Shown: positions 1 to 5,819, counted from the stretch's first letter. The stretch: DNA of 6,082 bases from an uncultured Rhodospirillales bacterium (GCA_937873165.1 CALMVH010000313.1:1-6082); one strand, 5' to 3'. Made by a program: numbers and translations. Notes: a model not told the origin generated them from the letters alone.

Positions 1-11
1 GTTCTATATAC

Positions 12-176
12 ATGTTATTAAAAAGAAAATTTGAGAAGAAAAGATTTTACGCGAAGAGAGATTTTATCTATGTTGTCTTGTGCATATTCTTGATGTGGCA
101 AAGTCATATTGTGCAAACATTGGTGGAGGAAACCAGTCTAAATCCGGAAAACATTGGTGTTCCATGGTGTCGTTAA
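12..176 (+). CDS. Possible small single-pass membrane protein, 54 aa
   Basis: I do not recognise this ORF. It runs ATG to TAA for 54 codons. The first 17 residues are very basic (K/R-rich, KRKFEKKRFYAKR). A hydrophobic stretch follows at about residues 18-34 (FIYVVLCIFLMW), then a polar tail ending GVPWCR. This positive-inside pattern suits a single-pass inner-membrane protein with its C-terminus outside, or the N-terminal piece of a longer truncated protein. No ribosome binding site is visible, and the frame is open to the left edge of the window, so the true start could lie outside it. It uses A/T-rich codons (TTA, AAA, AGA), unlike the genes to the right. It ends 57 bases before the broken immunity gene and could have been co-transcribed with it. 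It may equally be a chance ORF in A+T-rich DNA. Confidence 0.3.
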   Translation: MLLKRKFEKKRFYAKRDFIYVVLCIFLMWQSHIVQTLVEETSLNPENIGVPWCR

Positions 177-221
177 TAACTACGATTTAGTGCGATTCAC
201 CATGTACCTACTTCCTGAGAA

Positions 222-225
222 AGGG
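222..225 (+). promoter_or_regulatory. Ribosome binding site of the Rap1a-like pseudogene
   Basis: An AGGG core inside GAGAAAGGGA lies 8 bases before the ATG at 234. This spacing favours that ATG over the TTG immediately before it at 231 as the original start codon. Confidence 0.45.
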
Positions 226-233
226 ATTAGTTG

Positions 234-587
234 ATGAAAGCGATTGCCGTACTTTTTGTCAGCTTGTTATCATTAAGCACTTTGCCCTGTCGCGCCGATC
301 AGACTGCTGATACCTTGTTCAAGTCCTGCAAGCTGGCGGTTGTCGCGATTGACAATGCCAATCCTAGCTATGTCGGTAACCCCTATGATACCGGTTTCTG
401 CGTTGGATATATGCAAGCCATGAGCGAGGCTGGCTAGATCAAGACCTGCGTCCCACAGGGTGCGAATATAGGCCAAGGTGTTAGGATTTTTGTAAAGTGG
501 GCTTCAGATCATCCCGAGAAGCTATACCTGCCAGCGGTCAACGCGGTTACTGCCGCGATGCAAGAGGCGTATCCCTGTCACAAATAG
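234..587 (+). pseudogene. Rap1a/Tai-family immunity protein, interrupted by an in-frame TAG
   Basis: The frame starts at ATG 234, reads 67 codons to a TAG at 435-437, and continues in the same frame for 49 more codons to a TAG at 585-587. The whole frame is about 117 codons, the usual size for this family. Residues 1-21 form a Sec signal peptide with a likely cleavage after CRA. The pre-stop part has SCKLA and FCVGYMQAM. The post-stop part has KTCVPQG, then GVRIFVKWASDHPEKLYLPA, and ends AYPCHK. These four cysteines and the CxP / hPE / YPC pattern are family hallmarks, recognised by eye. Rap1a/Tai4 proteins are periplasmic and neutralise type VI secretion Tae4 amidases. No effector gene is visible here, so this would be an orphan. 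The post-stop half has no usable start codon, so the product is truncated unless the amber codon is suppressed. A sequencing error remains possible. Confidence 0.7.
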
Positions 588-681
588 TATGACTAGCGAT
601 GTATATAGTTCCTCAAAAATACCTGCCCAGGTGCGAACCGCCACCGGCATAGTTAAGAGTTTACGGTGGAATTCTAGTAAA

Positions 682-707
682 CCCGAGTTCCTTAACGCCG
701 CCTCGGG
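682..707 (-). terminator. Weak candidate terminator after hisH
   Basis: On the minus strand, directly after the hisH stop codon, CCCGAG and CTCGGG form a 6-bp perfect stem around a 14-base loop, followed by only three T residues. The stem is short and the loop long, so this is a weak candidate. It may instead be a chance palindrome at the junction with the A+T-rich segment. The rest of the 120-base gap at 588-707 shows no gene. Confidence 0.22.
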
Positions 708-1349
708 CTAGACCATCCACCTCAGGAACGCCGTGATCAGCTTTAGCCCGACGTCCTGGCTTTTTTCGGGGTGGAACTGCATGCCGATCATGTTGTCGCG
801 GCCGACGATGGCGGGCACGCGGTCGCCGTAGTCGGTGTAGGCCAGCAGGTCGGCCATGTCGTTGGGCACGAACTGGTACGAATGCACGAAATAGGCATGG
901 TCGCCCGGCTTCAGGACCTGGGTGACAGGGTGGACCAGACCGAAATGCACCAGCTCGTTCCAGCCCATGTGCGGGATCTTGAGGTCCGGCGGCGTCATTT
1001 TCACGACCTCGCCGCGCAGCCAGCCAAGGCCATCGTGCCTGCCGTTCTCGAACCCGTGTTTTGCCATCAGCTGCATGCCGACGCAGATGCCAAGGAATGG
1101 CTTCTTCTGTTCCAGCACGGCATGATCCAGCGCCGCGCGCATGCCGGGGATCGCATTCAGCGCCCCGATGCAATCGCCGAACGCCCCCTGCCCCGGCAGT
1201 ACGATCCTGTCAGCCCGGCGCACCGCCTGCGGATCGCCGCTGACGACGACTTCCATGGCAAGGCCTGCTTCAGCGGTTGCGTGCTCAAGCGCCTTGGCCG
1301 CCGAATGCAGATTGCCCGACCCGTAATCGATTACAACGATGGTTTGCAC
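708..1349 (-). CDS. hisH: Imidazole glycerol phosphate synthase, glutamine amidotransferase subunit
   Basis: HisH releases ammonia from glutamine and passes it to HisF, which makes imidazole glycerol phosphate and AICAR in histidine synthesis in the cytoplasm. The 213-aa product has normal length and all class I amidotransferase landmarks: N-terminal IDYGSGNLHS (8-17), PGQGAF (52-57), the nucleophile elbow GICVGMQ with Cys89, and the His193/Glu195 pair in FHPEKS. HMGWN (127-131) and YFVHSY (153-158) are also typical. The start is GTG at 1349-1347; an AGGCAGGG sequence 6 bases before it is a good ribosome binding site. It is the last gene of the minus-strand cluster, 16 bases after the preceding stop codon. 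Its obligate partner hisF and the usual next gene hisA are not in the window, where DNA changes to low G+C just past the stop. HisH must therefore pair with a HisF encoded elsewhere. Confidence 0.97.
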   Translation of the reverse strand: MQTIVVIDYGSGNLHSAAKALEHATAEAGLAMEVVVSGDPQAVRRADRIVLPGQGAFGDCIGALNAIPGMRAALDHAVLEQKKPFLGICVGMQLMAKHGFENGRHDGLGWLRGEVVKMTPPDLKIPHMGWNELVHFGLVHPVTQVLKPGDHAYFVHSYQFVPNDMADLLAYTDYGDRVPAIVGRDNMIGMQFHPEKSQDVGLKLITAFLRWMV

Positions 1350-1365
1350 CAGCGGCCCTGCCTGC

Positions 1366-1782
1366 TTATTGATCGGTGGAAGACGCGGACGCGGCCTCGC
1401 GCTGGCTCCGGGCCTTGATCAGGTGATCCTCCACGGCCGCGACCTGTTTGGGAAACAGCGTGCAGTTCAGCGGGTATGACAGGTCGTCGTGGCGCTTGGT
1501 TTCATCCTGGCGGCCTTGGTCGATATCGACGGGTATCTGCCCCGGATCGAGGCCTGCCTCGCTGTACAGCTTATCCAACGCCTTTGTCGCCGCGGCCAGC
1601 GCCGGTTCGTAGCTGGCAGGCGCTGGCGAGCATATATCCGCCATCGCCTCCACCGAGCCGATCATCATTGATACCTCGATGGCTGCGTCGGCAGGATCTT
1701 CCGCAATCGTGGAACTGGCCGCCCGGGCTTGCCCCGCCAGCAGGATCGAACACAAGGCGCACGCAAGGCGGGACAGTTTCAT
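1366..1782 (-). CDS. Secreted (periplasmic) protein of unknown function, 138 aa, in the his cluster
   Basis: I do not recognise a family. The product starts MKLSRLACALCSILLAGQARA, a clear Sec signal peptide with an ARA cleavage site at about residue 21. The mature part is about 117 residues, mostly helical and Ala-rich. It has exactly two cysteines (DICSPA at 51 and LNCTLF at 107) that could form one disulfide, and an acidic/Gln-rich middle (VDIDQGRQDETKRHDD). No membrane segment follows the signal. The chosen ATG at 1782 lies 2 bases after the hisB stop. A GTG at 1788-1786 would instead overlap that stop as GTGA and add two residues. Either spacing implies translation coupled to hisB. A frame open further upstream is only hisB read out of frame. 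A secreted protein between hisB and hisH has no obvious role in histidine synthesis. Third-position G/C is high, so it looks native to this genome. Confidence 0.75.
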   Translation of the reverse strand: MKLSRLACALCSILLAGQARAASSTIAEDPADAAIEVSMMIGSVEAMADICSPAPASYEPALAAATKALDKLYSEAGLDPGQIPVDIDQGRQDETKRHDDLSYPLNCTLFPKQVAAVEDHLIKARSQREAASASSTDQ

Positions 1783-1784
1783 GT

Positions 1785-2414
1785 TCACAATGACCCGTTG
1801 AGGGTCCCCTTGGTTGAAGGCACCATGTCCGCGGTGCGCGGGTCGATGGCCACGGCCTGGCGCAAGGCCCGCGCAAGGCCCTTGAAGCATGACTCGGCGA
1901 TGTGGTGGTTGTTCGCGCCATACAGGTTGGTCACGTGCAGCGTGGCGCCGGCCGCCACGGCAAAACCCTGAAACCATTCGCGGAACAGCTCGGTATCCAT
2001 GTCGCCGATCTTGGACTGCGTGAACTGGGCCTGCCAGACCAGGAACGGCCGGTTCGACAGGTCGATCGCGACGCGGGTCAGCGCCTCGTCCATCGGCAGG
2101 TAGGCGTGGCCGTAGCGCACGATACCCATGCGGTTTCCAAGCGCCTGCTTCACGGCCTGCCCGATAGCGATGCCCGTATCTTCGGTCGTGTGATGCATGT
2201 CGATGTGCAGGTCGCCCTCGGCGCGCACAGTAAGGTCCAGCAGCCCGTGCCGCGCCAGCTGGTCCAGCATGTGGTCCAGGAAGCCCACGCCCGTCGAAAT
2301 GTCCGATTCGCCCGTGCCGTCGAGGTCGACGTCGACGATGATCCTCGTCTCGCGCGTCAGGCGTTCGACATGCGCGCGCCGCCCTGCGGCTGTAAGCGGT
2401 CCCGTTCGATCCAT
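1785..2414 (-). CDS. hisB: Imidazoleglycerol-phosphate dehydratase
   Basis: This Mn-dependent enzyme dehydrates imidazole glycerol phosphate to imidazole acetol phosphate in histidine synthesis. The 209-aa product is the monofunctional form, without the N-terminal phosphatase domain fused to it in enterobacteria. Diagnostic motifs are TGVGFLDHMLDQLARHG (41-57), DMHHTTEDTGIAIG (72-85) and NNHHIAESCFKGLARALR (168-185), with STKGTL (200-205) near the C-terminus. The repeated HHxxE metal-binding sets (His74/His75/Glu78 and His170/His171/Glu174) are intact. ATG 2414 is the start; no strong ribosome binding site precedes it. HisB is followed almost without a gap by the secreted protein and then hisH, whose enzyme complex makes HisB's substrate. 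An inverted repeat overlapping a candidate promoter lies just before it. Confidence 0.97.
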   Translation of the reverse strand: MDRTGPLTAAGRRAHVERLTRETRIIVDVDLDGTGESDISTGVGFLDHMLDQLARHGLLDLTVRAEGDLHIDMHHTTEDTGIAIGQAVKQALGNRMGIVRYGHAYLPMDEALTRVAIDLSNRPFLVWQAQFTQSKIGDMDTELFREWFQGFAVAAGATLHVTNLYGANNHHIAESCFKGLARALRQAVAIDPRTADMVPSTKGTLNGSL

Positions 2415-2429
2415 GGCGGTATGTTAGAC

Positions 2430-2458
2430 CATATGGGCAACTTAACCAATACTGTTAA
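2430..2458 (-). promoter_or_regulatory. Candidate promoter of hisB
   Basis: On the minus strand, TTAACA (2458-2453) is one mismatch from the TTGACA -35 box. It is 17 bases from CATATG (2435-2430), which matches only three of six -10 positions. Transcription would start near 2423, leaving a very short leader before ATG 2414. The -35 match and spacing are good, the -10 is poor, so this is tentative. Confidence 0.28.
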
Positions 2459-2459
2459 G
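2441..2459. repeat. Perfect inverted repeat upstream of hisB, possible operator
   Basis: CTTAAC-N7-GTTAAG is a perfect 6+6 palindrome, an A+T-rich island in a G+C-rich context. It ends 27 bases before the hisB start and overlaps the candidate -35 box, where a repressor could act. It resembles a CtrA site (TTAA-N7-TTAA), but its two TTAA cores are 9 bases apart, so the spacing does not fit that regulator. No regulator can be assigned. Confidence 0.35.
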
Positions 2460-2480
2460 GCAGCCTCGCTGCTTGCGCGG

Positions 2481-2753
2481 TCATGGCGGAGAGGGCCACG
2501 TTATCGAACGACGGCGCCGGAAATCCAGCGAATAATCGCATGTCTCCGAGAGGGGAATCAGTGGCACGATCTTCTGCCGCGTCAGCGATCGGATGACCGG
2601 CAGGGGTACCTCGACCTCGCCGTACGAGTTCGCAAGGCACGCGGCCAACCGCGCCTTGTTCACAGGCTCGAGGTATTTCAGCAGGCAGTCTCCCGGACGG
2701 CGGCGGCCCTCGCGTTCGCGCCACCGCAGGATAAGTTCGATGCCGTCATCCAT
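2481..2753 (-). CDS. Unrecognised 90-aa protein between hisB and hslV
   Basis: I do not recognise this product. From ATG 2753 it gives 90 residues: a charged N-terminus (ILRWREREGRRR), a central part (CLLKYLEPVNKARLAACLANSYGEVEVPLPVIRSL) that reads like a folded domain, and a basic C-terminus (FRRRRSIT). About three quarters of its codons end in G or C, more than in the competing plus-strand frame across the same bases, which supports coding on this strand. There is no signal peptide or membrane segment. The frame is open upstream to an ATG at 2849, but that would cover the hslV promoter region and the hslV start, and third-position G/C falls there, so the shorter form is preferred. No ribosome binding site is evident. 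It precedes hisB by 66 bases on the same strand and may be its operon partner. The basic tail may be read from a shifted frame, so a remnant is possible. Confidence 0.42.
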   Translation of the reverse strand: MDDGIELILRWREREGRRRPGDCLLKYLEPVNKARLAACLANSYGEVEVPLPVIRSLTRQKIVPLIPLSETCDYSLDFRRRRSITWPSPP

Positions 2754-2771
2754 GATGCGATCTACCAGTGA

Positions 2772-2802
2772 CTTGAACGCCCCGCAAGTACAGCCCACAT
2801 GT
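2772..2802 (+). promoter_or_regulatory. Candidate heat-shock (RpoH-type) promoter of hslVU
   Basis: CTTGAAC at 2772-2778 matches the RpoH -35 consensus CTTGAAA at 6 of 7 positions. CCACATGT at 2795-2802 matches the -10 consensus CCCCATnT at all but one defined position. The 16-base spacer is at the long end of the known range. Transcription would start near 2809, about 24 bases before the hslV start. hslVU is a classic RpoH regulon member, which supports the call. A perfect TATAAT lies at 2808-2813, but no TTGACA-like box stands 16-18 bases before it; it could add a housekeeping start near 2820. Confidence 0.45.
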
Positions 2803-2832
2803 GCGTGTATAATCAAAACACGGACCTGACAC

Positions 2833-3390
2833 TTGCCCGATCTTTCCACTCACAATCCCGCGACCTGGTATGGGACCACCATCCTGTCCGTGCGCAAGCA
2901 TGGCCAGGTCGTGGTGATCGGCGACGGACAGGTGACACTGGGCAACACGGTGATGAAGGCCAACGCCCGCAAGGTGCGGCAGCTGGCGGGGGGCGCCGTC
3001 ATCGGGGGCTTCGCGGGTGCCACCGCCGATGCCTTTACGCTGTTCGAGCGCCTGGAAGCCAAGCTGGAAAAGCATCCCGGCCAGCTGACCCGCGCCTGCG
3101 TGGAACTGGCAAAGGATTGGCGCACCGACCGCTACCTGCGCCGGCTGGAGGCCATGATGGCTGTCGCCGACAAGGATGTCTCGCTGATCCTGACGGGCAC
3201 CGGCGACGTGCTGGAGCCCGAGGATAATCTGATCGGCATCGGATCGGGCGGCAGCTTCGCCCTGGCCGCCGCGCGGGCGCTGATCGACCGCGACGACATG
3301 GATGCCAATGCCATTGCGCGCAAGGCGATGGAGGTTGCAGCCGGTATCTGCATCTATACGAACACCAACTTTACGATTGAAACGCTGTGA
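2833..3390 (+). CDS. hslV: ATP-dependent protease HslVU, peptidase subunit HslV
   Basis: HslV is the N-terminal-threonine peptidase of the two-component HslVU (ClpQY) protease. It forms a double hexamer that degrades proteins unfolded by HslU in the cytoplasm. The 185-aa product has the family core TTILSVRK, GDGQVTLGNTVMK, GFAGATADAFTLFE, ELAKDWRTDRYLRRLEA, GTGDVLEPE and GSGGSFALAAARAL. The catalytic Thr is residue 15, after a 14-residue propeptide ending WYG, as in other alphaproteobacteria. E. coli HslV instead has only an initiator Met to remove. The start is TTG 2833: an in-frame TGA at 2827-2829 excludes anything upstream, and no ATG lies in frame before the catalytic Thr. The ribosome binding site is weak. 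Its stop codon overlaps the hslU start by 4 bases. The rare start and weak site may limit translation. Confidence 0.97.
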   Translation: MPDLSTHNPATWYGTTILSVRKHGQVVVIGDGQVTLGNTVMKANARKVRQLAGGAVIGGFAGATADAFTLFERLEAKLEKHPGQLTRACVELAKDWRTDRYLRRLEAMMAVADKDVSLILTGTGDVLEPEDNLIGIGSGGSFALAAARALIDRDDMDANAIARKAMEVAAGICIYTNTNFTIETL

Positions 3391-4700
3391 ACGCCTTCTC
3401 TCCCCGCGAAATCGTCTCGGAACTCGATCGCTTCATCGTCGGCCAGACGGATGCCAAGCGCGCGGTGGCCGTTGCCCTGCGCAACCGCTGGCGCCGGCAG
3501 CAATTGCCCGAGGCTCTTCGCGACGAAGTGCTGCCGAAGAACATCCTGATGATCGGCCCGACCGGCGTCGGCAAGACCGAGATCGCGCGGCGGCTGGCGA
3601 AGCTGGCGCAGGCGCCGTTCCTGAAGGTGGAAGCAACGAAGTTCACCGAAGTGGGCTATGTCGGGCGCGACGTGGATTCGATCGCGCGCGATCTGGTGGA
3701 CACCGCCATGACCATGACGCGCGAGCGGTTGCGCAAGGAGGTCTCGGCCCGGGCGGAACTGGCCGCCGAGGACCGCGTGCTGGATGCGCTGGTGGGCGGC
3801 GATGCGCATGACGGTACGCGCGACGCCTTCCGCCGCAAGCTGCGCCATAACGAGCTGAACGACCGCGAGATCGAGATCGAGGTTGCCGAAAGTGGCGGGG
3901 GCAACGGCATGCCGATGTTCGACGTGCCGGGCATGCCGGGCGCGCAGATGGGCATGATCAATCTGGGGGATGCGCTGGGCAAGGCCTTTGGCGGCCGGAC
4001 CAAGACCCGCAAGCTGACGGTGGAGCAGGCCTACGCGGTGCTGATCACCGAAGAATCGGACAAGCTGGTGGACCAGGAGCGCGTTGTGCGCGAGGCGATC
4101 GAGGCGGTGGAGCAGAACGGCATCGTGTTCATCGACGAGATCGACAAGATCGCGGGTCGTAGCGAGTACCAGGGCGCGGACGTCAGCCGCGAGGGCGTGC
4201 AGCGCGACCTCCTGCCGCTGATCGAGGGCACGACCATTGCCACCAAGCATGGGCCGGTCAAGACCGACCACATCCTGTTCATCGCGTCGGGCGCCTTCCA
4301 TCTCGCCAAGCCCTCCGACCTGCTGCCCGAGCTGCAAGGCCGCCTGCCGATCCGCGTGGAGCTGAAGCCGCTGACCGAAAGCGATTTCAAGCGGATCCTG
4401 CTGGAACCCGAGGCCAGCCTGATCAAGCAGTATATCGCGCTGATGCACACCGAAGGCGTGACGCTGGTCTTCACCGACGACTCCATCGACGCGCTGGCTA
4501 GGCTGTCGGTCGAGATCAACGGCAGCGTCGAAAACATCGGCGCGCGCCGCCTGCACACCGTGCTGGAACGCCTGCTGGAGGAAATCAGCTTCGCCGCCAG
4601 CGACCGCGCCGGCGAAACCATCACCATAGACGCCGACCTGGTCCAAACCCGCATCGCGCAACTGGCGAAGGACGTGGATCTGAGCAAGTTTATCCTGTGA
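3387..4700 (+). CDS. hslU: ATP-dependent protease HslVU, ATPase/unfoldase subunit HslU
   Basis: HslU is the hexameric AAA+ ring that unfolds substrates and feeds them into HslV. The 437-aa product has normal length. Visible elements are the N-terminal PREIVSELDRFIVGQ (6-20), Walker A GPTGVGKT (57-64), pore loop GYVG (90-93), the variable helical I-domain (about 110-240, Gly/Met-rich near 170-190), Walker B VFIDEID (247-253), sensor 1 HILFIASGAFH (295-305), the arginine-finger region ELQGRLPIR (315-323), and sensor 2 GARRLHTVLERLLEE (385-399). The C-terminus DVDLSKFIL is the tail that docks into HslV. The start is GTG 3387, overlapping the hslV stop as GTGA, which implies coupled translation. 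Its last 11 bases overlap the end of the convergent fic gene. A decayed second copy of its 3' end lies beyond fic at 5931-6047, so the present tail may be of foreign origin. Confidence 0.98.
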   Translation: MNAFSPREIVSELDRFIVGQTDAKRAVAVALRNRWRRQQLPEALRDEVLPKNILMIGPTGVGKTEIARRLAKLAQAPFLKVEATKFTEVGYVGRDVDSIARDLVDTAMTMTRERLRKEVSARAELAAEDRVLDALVGGDAHDGTRDAFRRKLRHNELNDREIEIEVAESGGGNGMPMFDVPGMPGAQMGMINLGDALGKAFGGRTKTRKLTVEQAYAVLITEESDKLVDQERVVREAIEAVEQNGIVFIDEIDKIAGRSEYQGADVSREGVQRDLLPLIEGTTIATKHGPVKTDHILFIASGAFHLAKPSDLLPELQGRLPIRVELKPLTESDFKRILLEPEASLIKQYIALMHTEGVTLVFTDDSIDALARLSVEINGSVENIGARRLHTVLERLLEEISFAASDRAGETITIDADLVQTRIAQLAKDVDLSKFIL

Positions 4701-5814
4701 GCGGACCGTAGCCAATCGGCTGGTTTTCGTCGGAGGTCAGCAGATCGAAGAAAGTCTCGTGTACGAACAGCTTGTGCGTACCCGCCTTGCGTTCGACCAG
4801 CATCCCCATATCGCATAGGGTTTTCAGGTAGACCGAGGCTGTCTGGCGCGACTTCACGATGCCTGCGCTCACCAGGTAATCGATCCGGCAGTACGGATAG
4901 GTGAACAGGATATCCAGCAGTTCGTGCGAATAGATTTGACGCGCATTCAGCCGCATATGGTCCTTGGCGACCTGCATCTGCGCCTTGATGGCGCGCACCT
5001 TTTTTGTCGTCCATTGCGCGGTTTCCACAATGCCGGTCAGCATATAGGCGATCCACGCCTCCCAGGTCCCGTTCGCGGTAACATCCAGCAACAGGCGGTA
5101 ATACTCCGCCCGGTTGGCGAGGATGTACTGGCTGAGATACAGAACCGGCAATCTCAGCAATCCGCGATCCACCAGGTACAGGATGTTCAGGATGCGGCCG
5201 GTGCGCCCGTTGCCGTCGGTGAAGGGATGGATCGCCTCGAACTGGTAATGCGCGACCGCCATGCGGATCAGGGGATCGATTTCGGCGGTGTCGTGCAGGT
5301 AACGCTCCCAATCGCCCAGCAGGTCGAGCAGCACGCTCTCGCCCACGGGCGGTGTGTAGATCGTCGTACCGGAACTGTTCCGCAGCACGGTCCCGCTTAC
5401 GCGGCGCACTTCCATGTCGACGTTTTTCATCACGCTGCAGATGCGCAAGGCCGTGGAACTGGAAAGCGGCCGGGTAGAGAGGGACCGGTACCCCTCGTTC
5501 AGGGCTGTGCGGTATCGGGACGCTTCCTTCGTTGCGGGATCGGCATCGCCATCGAAGGGCGCGCCCTGCCCCATGCGGAACAGCCGGTCGTTCGTGGTCA
5601 CGATGTTCTCGATCTCGGAACTGGCCCGCGCTTCGAAGAACGGAATGGTGTTGATCAGGATCGCGGGATTGGGGATCAGATCGCCAACGGCATCCAGCTC
5701 CGCCAAAGCCGCACGCGCCGCGATGCACAATTTCAGGATCGATTTCGTTTCCAGATCGTGCCGGGGCGGAAGCCGTGGCAGGTCGTTGTATGGCTTATCG
5801 GGACGGAAAGTCAT
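4690..5814 (-). CDS. Fic family protein adenylyltransferase, self-inhibited (class II)
   Basis: Fic proteins usually transfer AMP from ATP to hydroxyl side chains of target proteins. The 374-aa product contains a Fic/DOC N-terminal region (YNDLPRLPPRHDLET, 9-23), the inhibitory-helix motif SSEIEN (65-70, fitting S/TxxxE-G/N with Glu69), a target-binding flap (SGTTIYTPP, 148-156), and the complete catalytic motif HPFTDGNGRTGR (196-207; His196, Asp200, Asn202, Arg204, Arg207). A C-terminal winged-helix-like segment lies at about 295-355 (RQTASVYLKTLCDMGML). An inhibitory motif N-terminal to the Fic core defines class II, which needs no separate antitoxin, and none is seen nearby. ATG 5814 is chosen because family members begin close to this sequence and an inverted repeat sits just upstream. 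ATG 5844 would add 10 residues and place the repeat inside the gene. The gene ends 11 bases inside hslU. Its flanks, a second hslU tail and A+T-rich DNA, point to acquisition. The target is unknown. Confidence 0.93.
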   Translation of the reverse strand: MTFRPDKPYNDLPRLPPRHDLETKSILKLCIAARAALAELDAVGDLIPNPAILINTIPFFEARASSEIENIVTTNDRLFRMGQGAPFDGDADPATKEASRYRTALNEGYRSLSTRPLSSSTALRICSVMKNVDMEVRRVSGTVLRNSSGTTIYTPPVGESVLLDLLGDWERYLHDTAEIDPLIRMAVAHYQFEAIHPFTDGNGRTGRILNILYLVDRGLLRLPVLYLSQYILANRAEYYRLLLDVTANGTWEAWIAYMLTGIVETAQWTTKKVRAIKAQMQVAKDHMRLNARQIYSHELLDILFTYPYCRIDYLVSAGIVKSRQTASVYLKTLCDMGMLVERKAGTHKLFVHETFFDLLTSDENQPIGYGPLTG

Positions 5815-5819
5815 GGCCT

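Larger units (their letters stand above)
1..660. other. Low-G+C accessory segment beyond the his cluster
   Basis: The first 180 bases hold 61 G or C, against clearly G+C-rich DNA from about 700 onward. Codon choice in the two ORFs here is also unlike the core genes. The stretch replaces the hisA gene normally found after hisH. No transposase, integrase or tRNA is visible within the window, so the mechanism of arrival cannot be seen. This fits horizontally acquired DNA whose other end lies outside the window. Confidence 0.5.

Noticed and set aside
2441..2459. CtrA binding site
   Set aside because: The TTAA cores are separated by 9 bases rather than the 7 required.
1902..2771. A 289-codon plus-strand open frame across hisB and the interval to hslV
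   Set aside because: Most of it is antisense to hisB. Over 2415-2771 its third-position G/C is lower than that of the minus-strand frame.
3354..4715. A 453-codon minus-strand open frame across hslU
   Set aside because: It is antisense to an unmistakable hslU. The composition (His/Gln/Arg/Leu/Ala-rich, no domain) is that of a G+C-rich shadow frame.
4031..5728. A 565-codon minus-strand open frame covering the end of hslU and most of fic
   Set aside because: It lies antisense to hslU and is out of frame with fic on the same strand. The Ser/Arg-rich low-complexity sequence shows no motif.
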